A stretch of DNA of 64,000 bases from BOG-908 sp963848205 (GTDB taxonomy: Bacteria; Pseudomonadota; Alphaproteobacteria; Acetobacterales; Acetobacteraceae): the NCBI GenBank assembly GCA_963848205.1, contig CAWKCV010000003.1, forward strand, positions 434,001 to 498,000, read 5' to 3'. A model generated the notes under the pieces. It was not told the DNA's origin. It saw only the letters and a list, made by a program, of their open reading frames with translations, and did not search any database. Positions within the stretch are counted from its first letter, which is position 1, and every line of letters begins with the position of its first letter. This document shows, one piece after another, positions 44,401-52,265 of the stretch. The position numbers and the translations under genes are program-made.

Positions 44401-44973
44401 GCGCTGAAGGTGTGCCGCACGGAAAACCTTGTGTTCCTCAACGACGATATGGAAGTGATCAACGAGGAGTGGCTGACTTCGCTGCTCGAACTGAGCCAGG
44501 ACCCTGAAGTTGGGGGCGTGGGTGCGCGGCTGTTGCATGCCGACGGCACGATCCAGCATGTCGGTTGCGTGCTAGGCGTCAATAACGGTGCGGCGCACGT
44601 GTATCACTCGTTTCCGGGCGATTTCGTGGGGTATAACGGTTTCACGCACCTCATCCGCAACTACTCGGCCATTACGGGCGCGTGTTTTGCAACGCGCAAG
44701 AGCGTGATGGCGCAGGTCGGCAATTTCGACGAGAGCTTCGCTATCGACTTCAACGATATCGATCTCTGCTTGAAGATCGTGGAGAGCGGGTATCGGCTGG
44801 TGTATACCCCATATGCGTCGCTGTTCCATTTCGAGGGAGCGTCGGCCAAGCGGGTGACGCAGAATGCGGACGAGCGAAGGCGCTTTGTGGCGCGTTGGGC
44901 GCGGTACATGGAGAACGACCCGCACTTCAACCCGAATTTCTCGAAAAACAGGTTCGATTTCACGGTAGCCTGA
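41461..44973 (+). CDS. Giant multidomain glycosyltransferase (GT4 + two GT2 domains)
   Basis: 1170 residues. Residues about 1-230 hold three copies of a motif ending YLxxxPDV...G..H(Y/W)...G (YLALNPDVASMVESGTF; YFLLYPDVLKALG). Residues about 235-560 form a GT-B GT4 domain (GPFAATSGLGTAARGLL; SEGFGLNIAEFMALGKPVIA). Residues about 640-880 form a GT2 domain (ISLIVPVYNVAPVWLEACV; DNDDMLHPDALLE). A second GT2 domain follows (about 895-1150; YEIVVVDNSRLTPDQI; FLNDDMEVINEEWL; ATRKSVMAQVGNFDES). It probably builds a surface polysaccharide or decorates an S-layer. GTG 41461 has GGAG 5 bases upstream; ATG 41467 is an alternative. Confidence 0.9.
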   Translation: MRMAEDVFDAETFPEELYLLAFGDVRQAVIDGAFSSGYEHYLAFGREEITAKIRHSPFEGGPPGLAASVLPPADDEPVPISPTQTSLPASADALPYFVPPAFAPPARAELFAEDLYLALNPDVASMVESGTFATGRAHWLAVGAQEERAGLRPTVTHDSHYTDSLPPGTDCGVEASDFDAESYFLLYPDVLKALGNDPVRAKHHWVHHGRFEGRVGAGVAPYRTWQARPAEILARPFGINVFGPFAATSGLGTAARGLLRAIQSVGIATELHTFDVSRGAPRITMAERGRSPTYRCNLFMANADQIPLLTALYPSGHFDDAYNIAVWAWELAAFRGDWHTSFAPLDEVWTNSDFEMDSIGAISPVPVHKIRLPVEVQGASAEEGRELFGIPRDRLVFLVAFDVGSTSARKNPGMVIDAFRRAFAADENVFLVIKFHSTAIEPSITRQLTRALRGAENVLVMADLLSERDMSLLRAACDVYVSAHRSEGFGLNIAEFMALGKPVIATNYSGNLEFFDESVGFPIEYDLTEVAAQAGPYMPYYVWADPRPASLVAQLRLVYEDQAGAWARGALAAARMGEQFSAVQIGHEIRRRLHSIGLSAELPPFLKWVGSARAMVGSTPVASLDAPQRQAVAALGMRRPIISLIVPVYNVAPVWLEACVASVLTQSYPFWELCICDDASTEPGTLAVLARMQGRDPRIRIRHARRNLGISGASNLSAEMATGEFIAMLDNDDMLHPDALLEVARALFADPDIDVLYTDEDKVDEQGRLIDTYHKPDWSPEHLESVMYVLHMLVVRKRLFLELGGFRDEYSGAQDYDLMLRLARRTHRVHHIARALYHWRAVAGSAASVVDAKPYALKAGFRALADHVAAKHGERGWVEDGLLPGTFRVRRKIMGRPRVSLLILTNNGELELPGRGRFYMVDNLVDSILRRTSYRNYEIVVVDNSRLTPDQITRFRSLGVRVENYAGPVVPFNYAAKANYALKVCRTENLVFLNDDMEVINEEWLTSLLELSQDPEVGGVGARLLHADGTIQHVGCVLGVNNGAAHVYHSFPGDFVGYNGFTHLIRNYSAITGACFATRKSVMAQVGNFDESFAIDFNDIDLCLKIVESGYRLVYTPYASLFHFEGASAKRVTQNADERRRFVARWARYMENDPHFNPNFSKNRFDFTVA

Positions 44974-46058
44974 TGGCGTCGCCGCTTCTTCTGGACGTCG
45001 ACTTTTCGGTTCGCGGCAACAGTTCGGACTATCTGCTCGACGGCTGGGGTGTGCAGGAGCCGAAACATCGCTGGACGCTCGGGCAGCAAAGCCGTCTCGT
45101 TCTGCGCCTGCCCGGTGGGAGTGCCGGAACGGTGCTCGCGATTTGCGCGACGCCGTGCCTGCATCCGCCCAAACTCGTGGCGCAGACTGTCATGCTGGCG
45201 CTCGACGATCGCCTGCTCGCAACTGTGCGATTTCACGAGTTGCAGGTGGCCGCCTTTCGGCTTCCGCAAGATTTGCGCGCCGAGACGGTCCTCAGCATCG
45301 TGCATCTGCATTGCGAGGCGCCGCGCGCGCCAAGCCAGGCGAGAGGCGGGTTGTCGCTTGGCTTGCAGGTGCAAAGCATTCGGGTTTTCGCGCCTGGTTT
45401 CAGCGCACCGCTCGTGCGCGATGTGGCGGCGACCGACGATCGCAGCTTGGCGCTGCAATTCGAGAGTATCGGTCAGGGCTGTCAGTTCGGCCTGATACAA
45501 CGTGCTTGCGGTGCCGAGCCGCTCGGTTTGCTGCGGTTCGTCGATACGATGACCGCCTTGCTGTATGAGGGTTTGGCGAGGGGCTTTGCGGGCATCGACG
45601 CGCCGGGACGGCTCGACATGCAGACGACCGAGCAAAGCCGCCCGACCTATCGCTGGCATCATCTCGATTTCGGTTTTTTCTTCGACACCAGGGCGTTTGT
45701 CGACGAGACCGATCCGGACGCCCTGGCGGTCCGGCAGAGCGCACGGCTTGGTCTTCTGCGTCGCAAATTTCTGGAAGATTGCCAATCGGCCGAGAAGATT
45801 TTCGTGCTGACGCGTGGCGATTGCCTGACCGAGCCGGAGGCACTGGCGGTATTCTGCGCATTGTGCCTGCACGGGGATTGCACGTTGCTATGGACGGTTT
45901 TCGGCGATCCCGCGCGGGCGGGCGAGGTGGATATCCTAGCTCCACGCTTCATGCGCGGACAGCTCGGCAGCATCGATCACGAGCGCTACGCCGCCCTACC
46001 CGAATGGCGCAGCACCCTCCAACGTGCCCTGACCCGTCATCGCGAAAGGATCAATTAG
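44973..46058 (+). CDS. DUF1796-like protein coupled to the glycosyltransferase
   Basis: 361 residues. The first half is an uncharacterised, carbohydrate-binding-like region (DVDFSVRGNSSDYLLDGWG). The second half has FESIGQGCQFGLIQRACG and PLGLLRF, a pattern seen in acetic-acid-bacteria relatives of DUF1796 putative cysteine peptidases found next to glycosyltransferases. The ATG overlaps the glycosyltransferase stop (TGATG), so the two are translationally coupled and likely act together. Enzymatic activity not shown. Confidence 0.72.
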   Translation: MASPLLLDVDFSVRGNSSDYLLDGWGVQEPKHRWTLGQQSRLVLRLPGGSAGTVLAICATPCLHPPKLVAQTVMLALDDRLLATVRFHELQVAAFRLPQDLRAETVLSIVHLHCEAPRAPSQARGGLSLGLQVQSIRVFAPGFSAPLVRDVAATDDRSLALQFESIGQGCQFGLIQRACGAEPLGLLRFVDTMTALLYEGLARGFAGIDAPGRLDMQTTEQSRPTYRWHHLDFGFFFDTRAFVDETDPDALAVRQSARLGLLRRKFLEDCQSAEKIFVLTRGDCLTEPEALAVFCALCLHGDCTLLWTVFGDPARAGEVDILAPRFMRGQLGSIDHERYAALPEWRSTLQRALTRHRERIN

Positions 46059-46103
46059 CAAAAGTTTTTTGGTCCTTTCTTTAAAAAAGGACTGCTTTCT
46101 TCT
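46057..46103 (+). repeat. Palindromic element, family A
   Basis: Arms GTCCTTTCTTT and AAAAAAGGAC. Between convergent genes; contains the DUF938 stop codon (TTA at 46081). Confidence 0.88.
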
Positions 46104-46692
46104 TCCTGTAGGCGACGACGAGATTGTTCGCAGGCACCTCGATCACCTCCGGCACCTCAAATGCAGAGGCCAGAGCAGTAACATCCTCAAGCAGCCGCAA
46201 TCCCCAGCGCGCGTCGCGCCCGCGCAGGCTCATGTCGAATTCCACGTTGCTGGGTGCGAGGGTTTTGCCCGTCTGGCGGAACGGGCCGTAGAGCACGAGC
46301 GGCGCGTGGGGAGGGAGCACGCGCGCCGCATTGTCGAACAGGCCGATCGTCGCTTCCCACGGCGAAATGTGGATCATGTTCACGCACAGAATGGCGTCCG
46401 CATGGCGAACCGGCCAGACGCCTGAGGCAGCATCGAGCGGCACGGCTGCAAGAACATTGTCCACGGCGGCATGGCTGGCCCAAGCGTCGATGCTTGCCAG
46501 TGCTGCAGGATCACGATCGGTGGGCTGAAACCGGAGGTGCGGAAAAAGTGCGGCCAGATAGACCACGTGCTCGCCCGATCCACTGGCGATTTCGAGCACG
46601 GTGCCTGATTTCGGCAGGATCGTGCCGAGATGCCGCGCAATCACCTCGCGGTTGCGCAAGGTCGCCGGGGCGTAGAGGCGCGCGTCGCTCAT
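46081..46692 (-). CDS. DUF938 SAM-dependent methyltransferase-like protein
   Basis: 203 residues of the DUF938 family, a class I methyltransferase fold: YAPATLRNREVIARHL, motif I VLEIASGSGEHVVYLA, FQPTDRDPAALASIDAW, LCVNMIHISPWEATIGLF, LYGPFRQTGK. The C-terminus ends KKKAVLF, of which the last residues and stop codon come from the palindromic element. Start ATG at 46690-46692, 13 bases after the stop of the J-like gene. Confidence 0.88.
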   Translation of the reverse strand: MSDARLYAPATLRNREVIARHLGTILPKSGTVLEIASGSGEHVVYLAALFPHLRFQPTDRDPAALASIDAWASHAAVDNVLAAVPLDAASGVWPVRHADAILCVNMIHISPWEATIGLFDNAARVLPPHAPLVLYGPFRQTGKTLAPSNVEFDMSLRGRDARWGLRLLEDVTALASAFEVPEVIEVPANNLVVAYRKKKAVLF

Positions 46693-46705
46693 CGCATTGG
46701 CCGTA

Positions 46706-47572
46706 TCAGCGCGCCGACGCTCTGGACGCGCGCAGCATGTCGCGCAATCCGTTGACCCATTTTGCGGCCTCGTTCGCCGCTTCACTATTGGCGTGCCGAT
46801 CGGGGTGCAGCAATAGCAGCATCGATTTCAGGCGCGCATCGTCGAGGCCCAGCGTTTCCATCGCGCCGAGTGCTGACTGCGAACCCTGCAATTCGGCAAT
46901 TCGCGAGCGCAGCGCTTGGAGTTCGTGCAGCAAGCGGTCGCGTTCCGCACGACCGGAGTCGGCGGCGGTGTCGCGTGCGGCCGCGCGCGCGGGCTTTGCC
47001 GCGCGGCCGGCTACCGGTGCAAGCTCGGGCTCGTCGAATTGCGGGTGCAACGGAAAAGGCGGGCCCGCAGCACCGACGAACGCGGTGATGTCCGCCTCCG
47101 CGCGTGGCCACAGCATGGCTGTGAAGCTCTTGGGCTGCTGACGCACGATGCAGCCGCGGCAGCCATGCTCGATCAGCGCGCGGCGCAGCGTGTCGGCCGC
47201 GCGAACCTTGAGGTTCGCGGCCGGTATTTCCGCGAAATACAGCGCCGGCGCACCTTCGAAAAAGAAGCTCGGTTTGCGGAACGCGGCCGCGCGCAACACG
47301 CCCAGGCCGTCCAGAAGCTGGCCGATATTGGCGGCCAGGCGCTTGGCAGGCGGCCCTGATGGGGCAGGCCGCTTCTTCGCCGCCGCGGACTGCAACGCGG
47401 TGCGCTCGACCAGGTGAAACGTCTGCTTCCGGCTGCCGGCGAGCTTGGGCAGGGTGATGCCGACGACCTCGTCTTCGGTCAGGATGGTCGGGCAGAACCA
47501 GTCGGCGTCCGGCCAGCCGCCCAGGGCGCGCAGCGGAGGGGGAATCGAGGTGTCGGTGGTCGTTCTGGGCAC
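46706..47572 (-). CDS. Protein with C-terminal J-domain-like segment
   Basis: 288 residues. The N-terminal two thirds are of unknown type, with a basic, alanine-rich linker. The C-terminus has a coiled-coil-like helix (RDRLLHELQALRSRIAELQG) followed by LKSMLLLLHPDRHANSEAA, carrying the HPD of J-domains, and KWVNGLRDMLRASR. A complete J-domain would need more helix I sequence, so it may be a degenerate DnaJ-like co-chaperone. Followed by DUF938 on the same strand. Confidence 0.6.
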   Translation of the reverse strand: MPRTTTDTSIPPPLRALGGWPDADWFCPTILTEDEVVGITLPKLAGSRKQTFHLVERTALQSAAAKKRPAPSGPPAKRLAANIGQLLDGLGVLRAAAFRKPSFFFEGAPALYFAEIPAANLKVRAADTLRRALIEHGCRGCIVRQQPKSFTAMLWPRAEADITAFVGAAGPPFPLHPQFDEPELAPVAGRAAKPARAAARDTAADSGRAERDRLLHELQALRSRIAELQGSQSALGAMETLGLDDARLKSMLLLLHPDRHANSEAANEAAKWVNGLRDMLRASRASAR

Positions 47573-47601
47573 GTTCTCAGGCTAGGGCCAGGCGAGGGGG
47601 G

Positions 47602-47647
47602 AAGGAAGCAGTCCTTTTTTTGAAAAGAAGAACCAAAACTTTTGCTA
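47602..47647 (-). repeat. Palindromic element, family A, reverse orientation
   Basis: GGAAGCAGTCC, loop, then GAAGAACCAAAACTTTTGC; the stem is imperfect on one side. Between two minus-strand genes. Confidence 0.82.
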
Positions 47648-48067
47648 GTTGGGGCCGAACAACACAGCGGCGCGTTGCTGCACCAGCACTTGGTAGGCGG
47701 CGTTCAGGGGGGGCGTGTGGCTGTGGTAGTCGCCGATGGCCAGCATCAGGTCGCCGGCGCGGGCGTGGCGGTAGTCCCACAGGATGGCGCCGGCGATGCG
47801 GATGGAGAAGCAGGCGTCGTTGGTCAAAGCATCGCGCACGCGCGTTTCGGCGGCGCCCAGCGCACGGGCCACCACCGGCACCCACAGCGTGTTCACCTGC
47901 ATCAGGCCGAGGTCGGCCGAGCCGTCGGTATTGGAATGCACCAGGCCGGGGCGGCCGCCTTCGACGGCCTGTATGGCGGGCAGCACGCGCGGCGGGAACC
48001 CGCCGATCTGGGCGGCCGCGATCATGCAGGCGAGGAATGGCACGGCCATGGCGCCCAGCCTTGCCAC
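47645..48067 (-). CDS. Secreted lytic transglycosylase (SLT family)
   Basis: 140 residues, a minimal SLT domain: IQAVEGGRPGLVHSN with the catalytic glutamate, SADLGLMQVNTLWVP, ACFSIRIAGAILWDYRHA, LAIGDYHSHTPPLNAAY. The N-terminus is hydrophobic (VPFLACMIAAAQIGG), indicating export. Such small enzymes usually serve secretion systems or pili by opening the wall. It is divergent from an orphan type II pseudopilin gene. GTG 48065-48067 or ATG 48047-48049 may be the start. Confidence 0.85.
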   Translation of the reverse strand: MARLGAMAVPFLACMIAAAQIGGFPPRVLPAIQAVEGGRPGLVHSNTDGSADLGLMQVNTLWVPVVARALGAAETRVRDALTNDACFSIRIAGAILWDYRHARAGDLMLAIGDYHSHTPPLNAAYQVLVQQRAAVLFGPN

Positions 48068-48184
48068 GGCGTCGGTCTTGCTGGAAGCCTGTCGATGACG
48101 AGAGCTTCACGTGCGCGCGCCTTGCCTGCCCGGCGTGGCAGACGCACAACAGCAGCGTTTCCCGACGCCCAGGAGCAGCCTGAA

Positions 48185-48631
48185 GTGACGCAGCAGACCC
48201 TCGCCGAAACGCCTGCCGATACCGATGCTGGCTTCACCCTGTTGGAGCTGCTGGTGGTGATCGCCATTCTGGGCCTGCTGGTGGCGTTCGTGGCGCCGGC
48301 GGCGTTGCGCCAGCTTGGCGGGGCCAAGACGAGCGTCGCGCGCCAGCAGGTGGAGCGGATCGGGTCGGTGCTTGATTTGTATAAGCTGGACGTGGGCGGC
48401 TATCCTACCTCCGAGCAGGGGATTGCGGCGCTGGTGGCCAAGCCGTCGGACGTGGAGAACTGGAATGGGCCCTATTTGAAGGGTCAGACATCGCCGAAGG
48501 ACCCGTGGAACCACGACTGGCTCTACCGTTCCCCCTCGAACCGCACCGGCCACGATTACGACCTGTGCTCGCCCGGCCCAGACGGCAAAGGCACCGGCCC
48601 CGGCGAAGGCGACGCCATCTGCAACTCTTAA
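48185..48631 (+). CDS. gspG: Type II secretion major pseudopilin GspG
   Basis: 148 residues. Prepilin cleavage site and hydrophobic helix G/FTLLELLVVIAILGLLVAF with the essential glutamate at +5. The GspG body has RQQVERIGSVLDLYKLDVG, GYPTSEQGIAALV, WNGPYLKGQTSPKDPWNHD and a calcium-site-like DLCSPGPDGKGTGPGEGD. No other gsp gene is present nearby. GTG start with AGGAG about 9 bases upstream; the leader before the cleavage site is 15-16 residues. Confidence 0.9.
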   Translation: MTQQTLAETPADTDAGFTLLELLVVIAILGLLVAFVAPAALRQLGGAKTSVARQQVERIGSVLDLYKLDVGGYPTSEQGIAALVAKPSDVENWNGPYLKGQTSPKDPWNHDWLYRSPSNRTGHDYDLCSPGPDGKGTGPGEGDAICNS

Positions 48632-48635
48632 TCCG

Positions 48636-48683
48636 GTAAAAGTTTTTGGTCCTTTTTTTCAAAAAAGGACTGCTTTCTTCCTT
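48636..48683 (+). repeat. Palindromic element, family A
   Basis: Forward copy between convergent gspG and acyl-CoA dehydrogenase. Arms GTCCTTTTTT and AAAAAAGGAC. Confidence 0.9.
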
Positions 48684-50503
48684 CAGAACGCCTCAACCTC
48701 AATATTGACGGTCGTAGCGCTCAACAAGGCCACCTGATCGAGCCAGACGGCGACACGCGGCATCTCCGTCTCGAAGAAAAACCGGCACGCCGCCAATTTC
48801 CCCCCGTGGAACGGCGAGGCCTGCGGGGCACACAGAACTGCCTGGTCGAGCCAGAGCCAGCCGACAACCGCATGGCCGAAGGCGGAGAGGAAGGCGGTGG
48901 CGTGGGCCAGGGCGCGGGAGTCATCGTTGAGGGCGAGCAGGCCGTCGACGACCTGGCGGATGCGGTCCCAGGCGGCTTGCAGGGCGTCGGCTTCGTGGGC
49001 CAGGTCGGGGGCGCTGTGGGCGTGGTCGACGGTGGCGGCGACGAGGGTTTGGAGCTGGCGGAGGCTGGCGGCGCGTTCGCGGAGGATCTTGCGGCCGAGC
49101 AGGTCGATGCCCTGGATGCCGGTCGTGCCTTCATGGATCGGGTTGAGGCGGTTGTCGCGATAGAGCTGTTCCACGTCGAAATCGCGTGTGTAGCCGTAGC
49201 CGCCGTGAACCTGGATGGCGAGATCGTTGGCGGCCAGGCCCCATTCGGAAGGAAAGGTTTTGGCGACGGGGGTGAGCAGGCTCAGGAGTGCGCCGGCGCG
49301 GGTGCGGGCTTCCTCGTCGGGCGCGGTACGTTCCTCGTCGATGAGGCGGCCGGCGTAGAGGACGAGCGAGAGTGCGCCTTCGGCGTAGGCTTTCTGCGCC
49401 AGGAGCATGCGGCGCACGTCCGGGTGGGCAATGAGCGGGACAGGCGGAATTTCGACGCGGCCACGGGCTTCGAGCGGTCGGCCTTGCGTGCGTTCGGTGG
49501 CGTAGGTGAGTGCGAGCTGGTAGCCGCGAATGGCGAGCATGGCGGCACCCAGGCCCACGCCGACGCGGGCTTCGTTCATCATCTGGAACATCTGCGCCAG
49601 GCCTTGGCCCACGGCGCCGACGCGGTAGCCGATCGCACCTGGCGCGCCGCCCGGGGTGTGGCGACCTTCGCCGAGGTTGAGCAGGCAGTTGGGCGTGCCG
49701 CGGAAGCCCATTTTGTGGTTGAGGCCGGCGACCACGATGTCGTTGCGCGCGCCGATCCCACCATCCGGACCAGGGAGGTATTTCGGCACGATGAAAAGGG
49801 AGATGCCCTTCGTGCCGGGGATCGGGCGGCCGTCCGGGCCTGGCACTTTGGCGAGCACGAGGTGGACGATATTGTCGGCGGCGTCGTGGTCGGCGGCGGA
49901 GATCCACATCTTGTTGCCGCGCAGGCGGTAGCGGTCGCCGAGCGCGTCCGCACCGTCCGGCTCGGCGCGGGTGGTGATGTCGGCCAGCGAGGAGCCGGCT
50001 TGCGGTTCGGACAGGCACATGGTGCCGAACCAGCGGCCGGCGATCTGCGGTTTTGCGAACGCGCTGATCTGCGCAGGGGTGCCGAATGCGGAGATCAGGC
50101 GCGCGTTGGCGACGGTGAGCATCATGAAGCCGCTGACCGAGACGTTGGCGGCTTTCAGCAGGCCCATGGCGGCCCAATACACGCTGGCGGGCACGGCCAT
50201 GCCGTCGAGATCGGCGGGGAAGCCGCAGGCGAACAGGCCGGCTTCGGCGCAGGCTTCGAGAGCGGCACGGGTGCCGGGAACGACATGCACGTCGCCCTGG
50301 TCGTCCTGCCACGGCTCGCGGCGATCGCATTCCTTGAACAGCGGGAGGAATTTGTCGGTGGCGATCCGCTCGGACAGATCGATCAGCGCATCGAATGTTT
50401 CGCGCGAATGGTCGGCGAAAGCTGGGCGCCCGGTGAGGTCCTGCACGCGGAGCCAGTCGTATAGAACGAAATCCAGGTTCCGGCGGCTGGCGAGAGGAGG
50501 CAT
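48683..50503 (-). CDS. Acyl-CoA dehydrogenase (long, C-terminal-extended type)
   Basis: 606 residues. FAD enzyme oxidising acyl-CoA to enoyl-CoA: FGTMCLSEPQAGSSLADI, LRGNKMWISAADHDAADNI, GFRGTPNCLLNLGEG, the catalytic region WGLAANDLAIQVHGGYGYTRD and YRDNRLNPIHEGTTGIQGID. The extra N- and C-terminal regions match the AcdA/DmdC-like clade of about 600 residues. ATG at 50501-50503 with AGGAGG-like sequence upstream. No other beta-oxidation genes are adjacent. Confidence 0.94.
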   Translation of the reverse strand: MPPLASRRNLDFVLYDWLRVQDLTGRPAFADHSRETFDALIDLSERIATDKFLPLFKECDRREPWQDDQGDVHVVPGTRAALEACAEAGLFACGFPADLDGMAVPASVYWAAMGLLKAANVSVSGFMMLTVANARLISAFGTPAQISAFAKPQIAGRWFGTMCLSEPQAGSSLADITTRAEPDGADALGDRYRLRGNKMWISAADHDAADNIVHLVLAKVPGPDGRPIPGTKGISLFIVPKYLPGPDGGIGARNDIVVAGLNHKMGFRGTPNCLLNLGEGRHTPGGAPGAIGYRVGAVGQGLAQMFQMMNEARVGVGLGAAMLAIRGYQLALTYATERTQGRPLEARGRVEIPPVPLIAHPDVRRMLLAQKAYAEGALSLVLYAGRLIDEERTAPDEEARTRAGALLSLLTPVAKTFPSEWGLAANDLAIQVHGGYGYTRDFDVEQLYRDNRLNPIHEGTTGIQGIDLLGRKILRERAASLRQLQTLVAATVDHAHSAPDLAHEADALQAAWDRIRQVVDGLLALNDDSRALAHATAFLSAFGHAVVGWLWLDQAVLCAPQASPFHGGKLAACRFFFETEMPRVAVWLDQVALLSATTVNIEVEAF

Positions 50504-50700
50504 CACGAGAGGTCCTTGCGGAGATGGCGGAGCCGCACTGCCGGCCGCGACGGGCGCTAGACAAACACGGGATGACCGAGGTGTCACGCCAACGACATTC
50601 TTCGCTCCGTCCACAAAATGACACGAACGCGATCGATTTTACGCTTGTAACGTTCTCGTGAGCTTACTATGGTGTGCTAACGAAACGTGAGGAGAGTGAA

Positions 50701-51303
50701 ATGCGTCGTGTCGGTCTTAAGATATTCCTGATCCTCTCGGCGGCAACAGCCTTCTCCGGCAGCGCGCACGCCAACCTGATCACCAATGGCGACTTCGAAG
50801 CCGGCAATCTCGCGTCGTGGACGGCGTCGGGCAACATCAGCGTGGGGAACGAACAGCCGACCATCCAGAATGGCGGCCTATATTCCGCGTTCCTGAACGC
50901 CGGCGAAACCGCTCCGAACGCGGTGCTGTCTCAAAGCTTTGCAACCACGATCGGCGCCAACTACGTCGTCTCGTTCCTCTATGGCGGCAACAACGCCTCC
51001 CAGAGCATCACGGCTTCGGTGTTCGACGCGTCCGGGCTCACCCTCGTGAGCAATCTCGATACAAGCGGCCCCAATATGGCGGGCGGCGTCGATGCACTGA
51101 CGACATACACCTTCAATTTCATCGCTGACTCCACGACGTCGACGCTGACATTCGCGGATTACACCGGCAACAGCACGGCCTCGAACGATGGTGTGCTCGA
51201 CAACATCAATGCGAATGCCGTGCCAGAGCCGGCGTCGATCGCCGTGCTGGTTTCCGGCTTTGCCGGCCTGATGATGTCGCGCCGCCGCCGCGCGGCGCGG
51301 TAG
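50701..51303 (+). CDS. PEP-CTERM sorting-domain protein
   Basis: 200 residues. Signal peptide (IFLILSAATAFSGSAHA, cleaved before NLI), an Asn/Ser/Thr-rich beta-sandwich-like body (LITNGDFEAGNLASWTASGN, as in choice-of-anchor proteins), and a C-terminal PEP-CTERM tail: VPEPASIAVLVSGFAG followed by RRRR. An exosortase (EpsH/XrtA) is required for processing; none is in the window. ATG at 50701 has GAGGAGAG upstream. Confidence 0.9.
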   Translation: MRRVGLKIFLILSAATAFSGSAHANLITNGDFEAGNLASWTASGNISVGNEQPTIQNGGLYSAFLNAGETAPNAVLSQSFATTIGANYVVSFLYGGNNASQSITASVFDASGLTLVSNLDTSGPNMAGGVDALTTYTFNFIADSTTSTLTFADYTGNSTASNDGVLDNINANAVPEPASIAVLVSGFAGLMMSRRRRAAR

Positions 51304-51347
51304 CCGCAGCCCACATGATCCGAAGGCGGCGGCAGATAACGCCGCCT

Positions 51348-52256
51348 TCAGCTGTCCGGATCGTCCAACCCGATCGCGCGCAAACGCGCACGCTCCTCGT
51401 CCCAGCCGGAACGCTCCTTCACATTCAAGAACAGATGCACAGGACGCTCCAGCAACTGCGCCAGATGCGAGCGTGCACGTGCGCCGATATCACGCACACG
51501 CGCGCCACCCTCGCCAATCAAGATCGCCTTCTGCCCCGCACGCGAGACGTAAATCGTCGCATCCACGCGAACCGAGCCGTCCGGACGCTCGGTGAAACTC
51601 TCCGTCTCCACCGTCGTCCCATACGGAACCTCCTCGTGCGTCTGCAGAAAGATCTGCTCACGCACAATCTCGGCCGCCAACAAACGATCCGGCAAATCGG
51701 TTATCTCGTCGTCCGGATATAAATGCGGCCCCTCCGGCAACGCCTGCGCCGTCGCATCCAGCAAATCAGTCACCCCGTCGCCGTTTGCCGCACTCACCAT
51801 ATACGTGGCCTCGCTCGGCACACGCTCGGACAACTCAGCCGTCAGCGGCAACAAACGCAACCGCGGCACCAGATCCACCTTGTTCAACACCAGCCAAACC
51901 CGACGCCCCGACCCCGCCAAACGATCGGCAATCAACCCAACCTGATCCGTCACCCCCGCTTTCGCATCGACCAGAAATAACGTCACATCCGCGTCGTCCG
52001 ATCCGGTCCACGCAGCCGCCACCATCGCGCGGTCCAACTTGCGCTTCGGCAAGAAAATGCCAGGCGTGTCCACCAGCAAGATCTGCGCCGGCCCACGCAA
52101 CAAGATCCCCAATACCCGAAACCGCGTCGTCTGCGCCTTAGGACTCACAATCGACAGTTTCGCCCCCGCCATGCGGTTGAGCAAAGTCGATTTCCCCGCA
52201 TTCGGCGCCCCTACTATCGCCACGAAGCCGCATCTGCTGGGGGCGGCTTCCGTCAT
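51348..52256 (-). CDS. era: GTPase Era
   Basis: 302 residues. Era binds 16S rRNA and helps 30S maturation. G1 VGAPNAGKSTLLNRM, the QTTRFR switch, G3 LLVDTPGIFLPK, G4 LVLNKVDLV, G5 MVSAANGDGV. The C-terminal KH domain has RAGQKAILIGEGGARVRDIG and HLFLNVKERSGWDEE. Third gene of lepB-rnc-era, but separated from rnc by a family C repeat of about 235 bases. Confidence 0.97.
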   Translation of the reverse strand: MTEAAPSRCGFVAIVGAPNAGKSTLLNRMAGAKLSIVSPKAQTTRFRVLGILLRGPAQILLVDTPGIFLPKRKLDRAMVAAAWTGSDDADVTLFLVDAKAGVTDQVGLIADRLAGSGRRVWLVLNKVDLVPRLRLLPLTAELSERVPSEATYMVSAANGDGVTDLLDATAQALPEGPHLYPDDEITDLPDRLLAAEIVREQIFLQTHEEVPYGTTVETESFTERPDGSVRVDATIYVSRAGQKAILIGEGGARVRDIGARARSHLAQLLERPVHLFLNVKERSGWDEERARLRAIGLDDPDS

Positions 52257-52265
52257 GGGCTGAGC

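Noticed and set aside
48806..50464. 552-codon plus-strand open frame opposite acyl-CoA dehydrogenase
   Set aside because: Antisense shadow; the minus-strand protein is complete and conserved.
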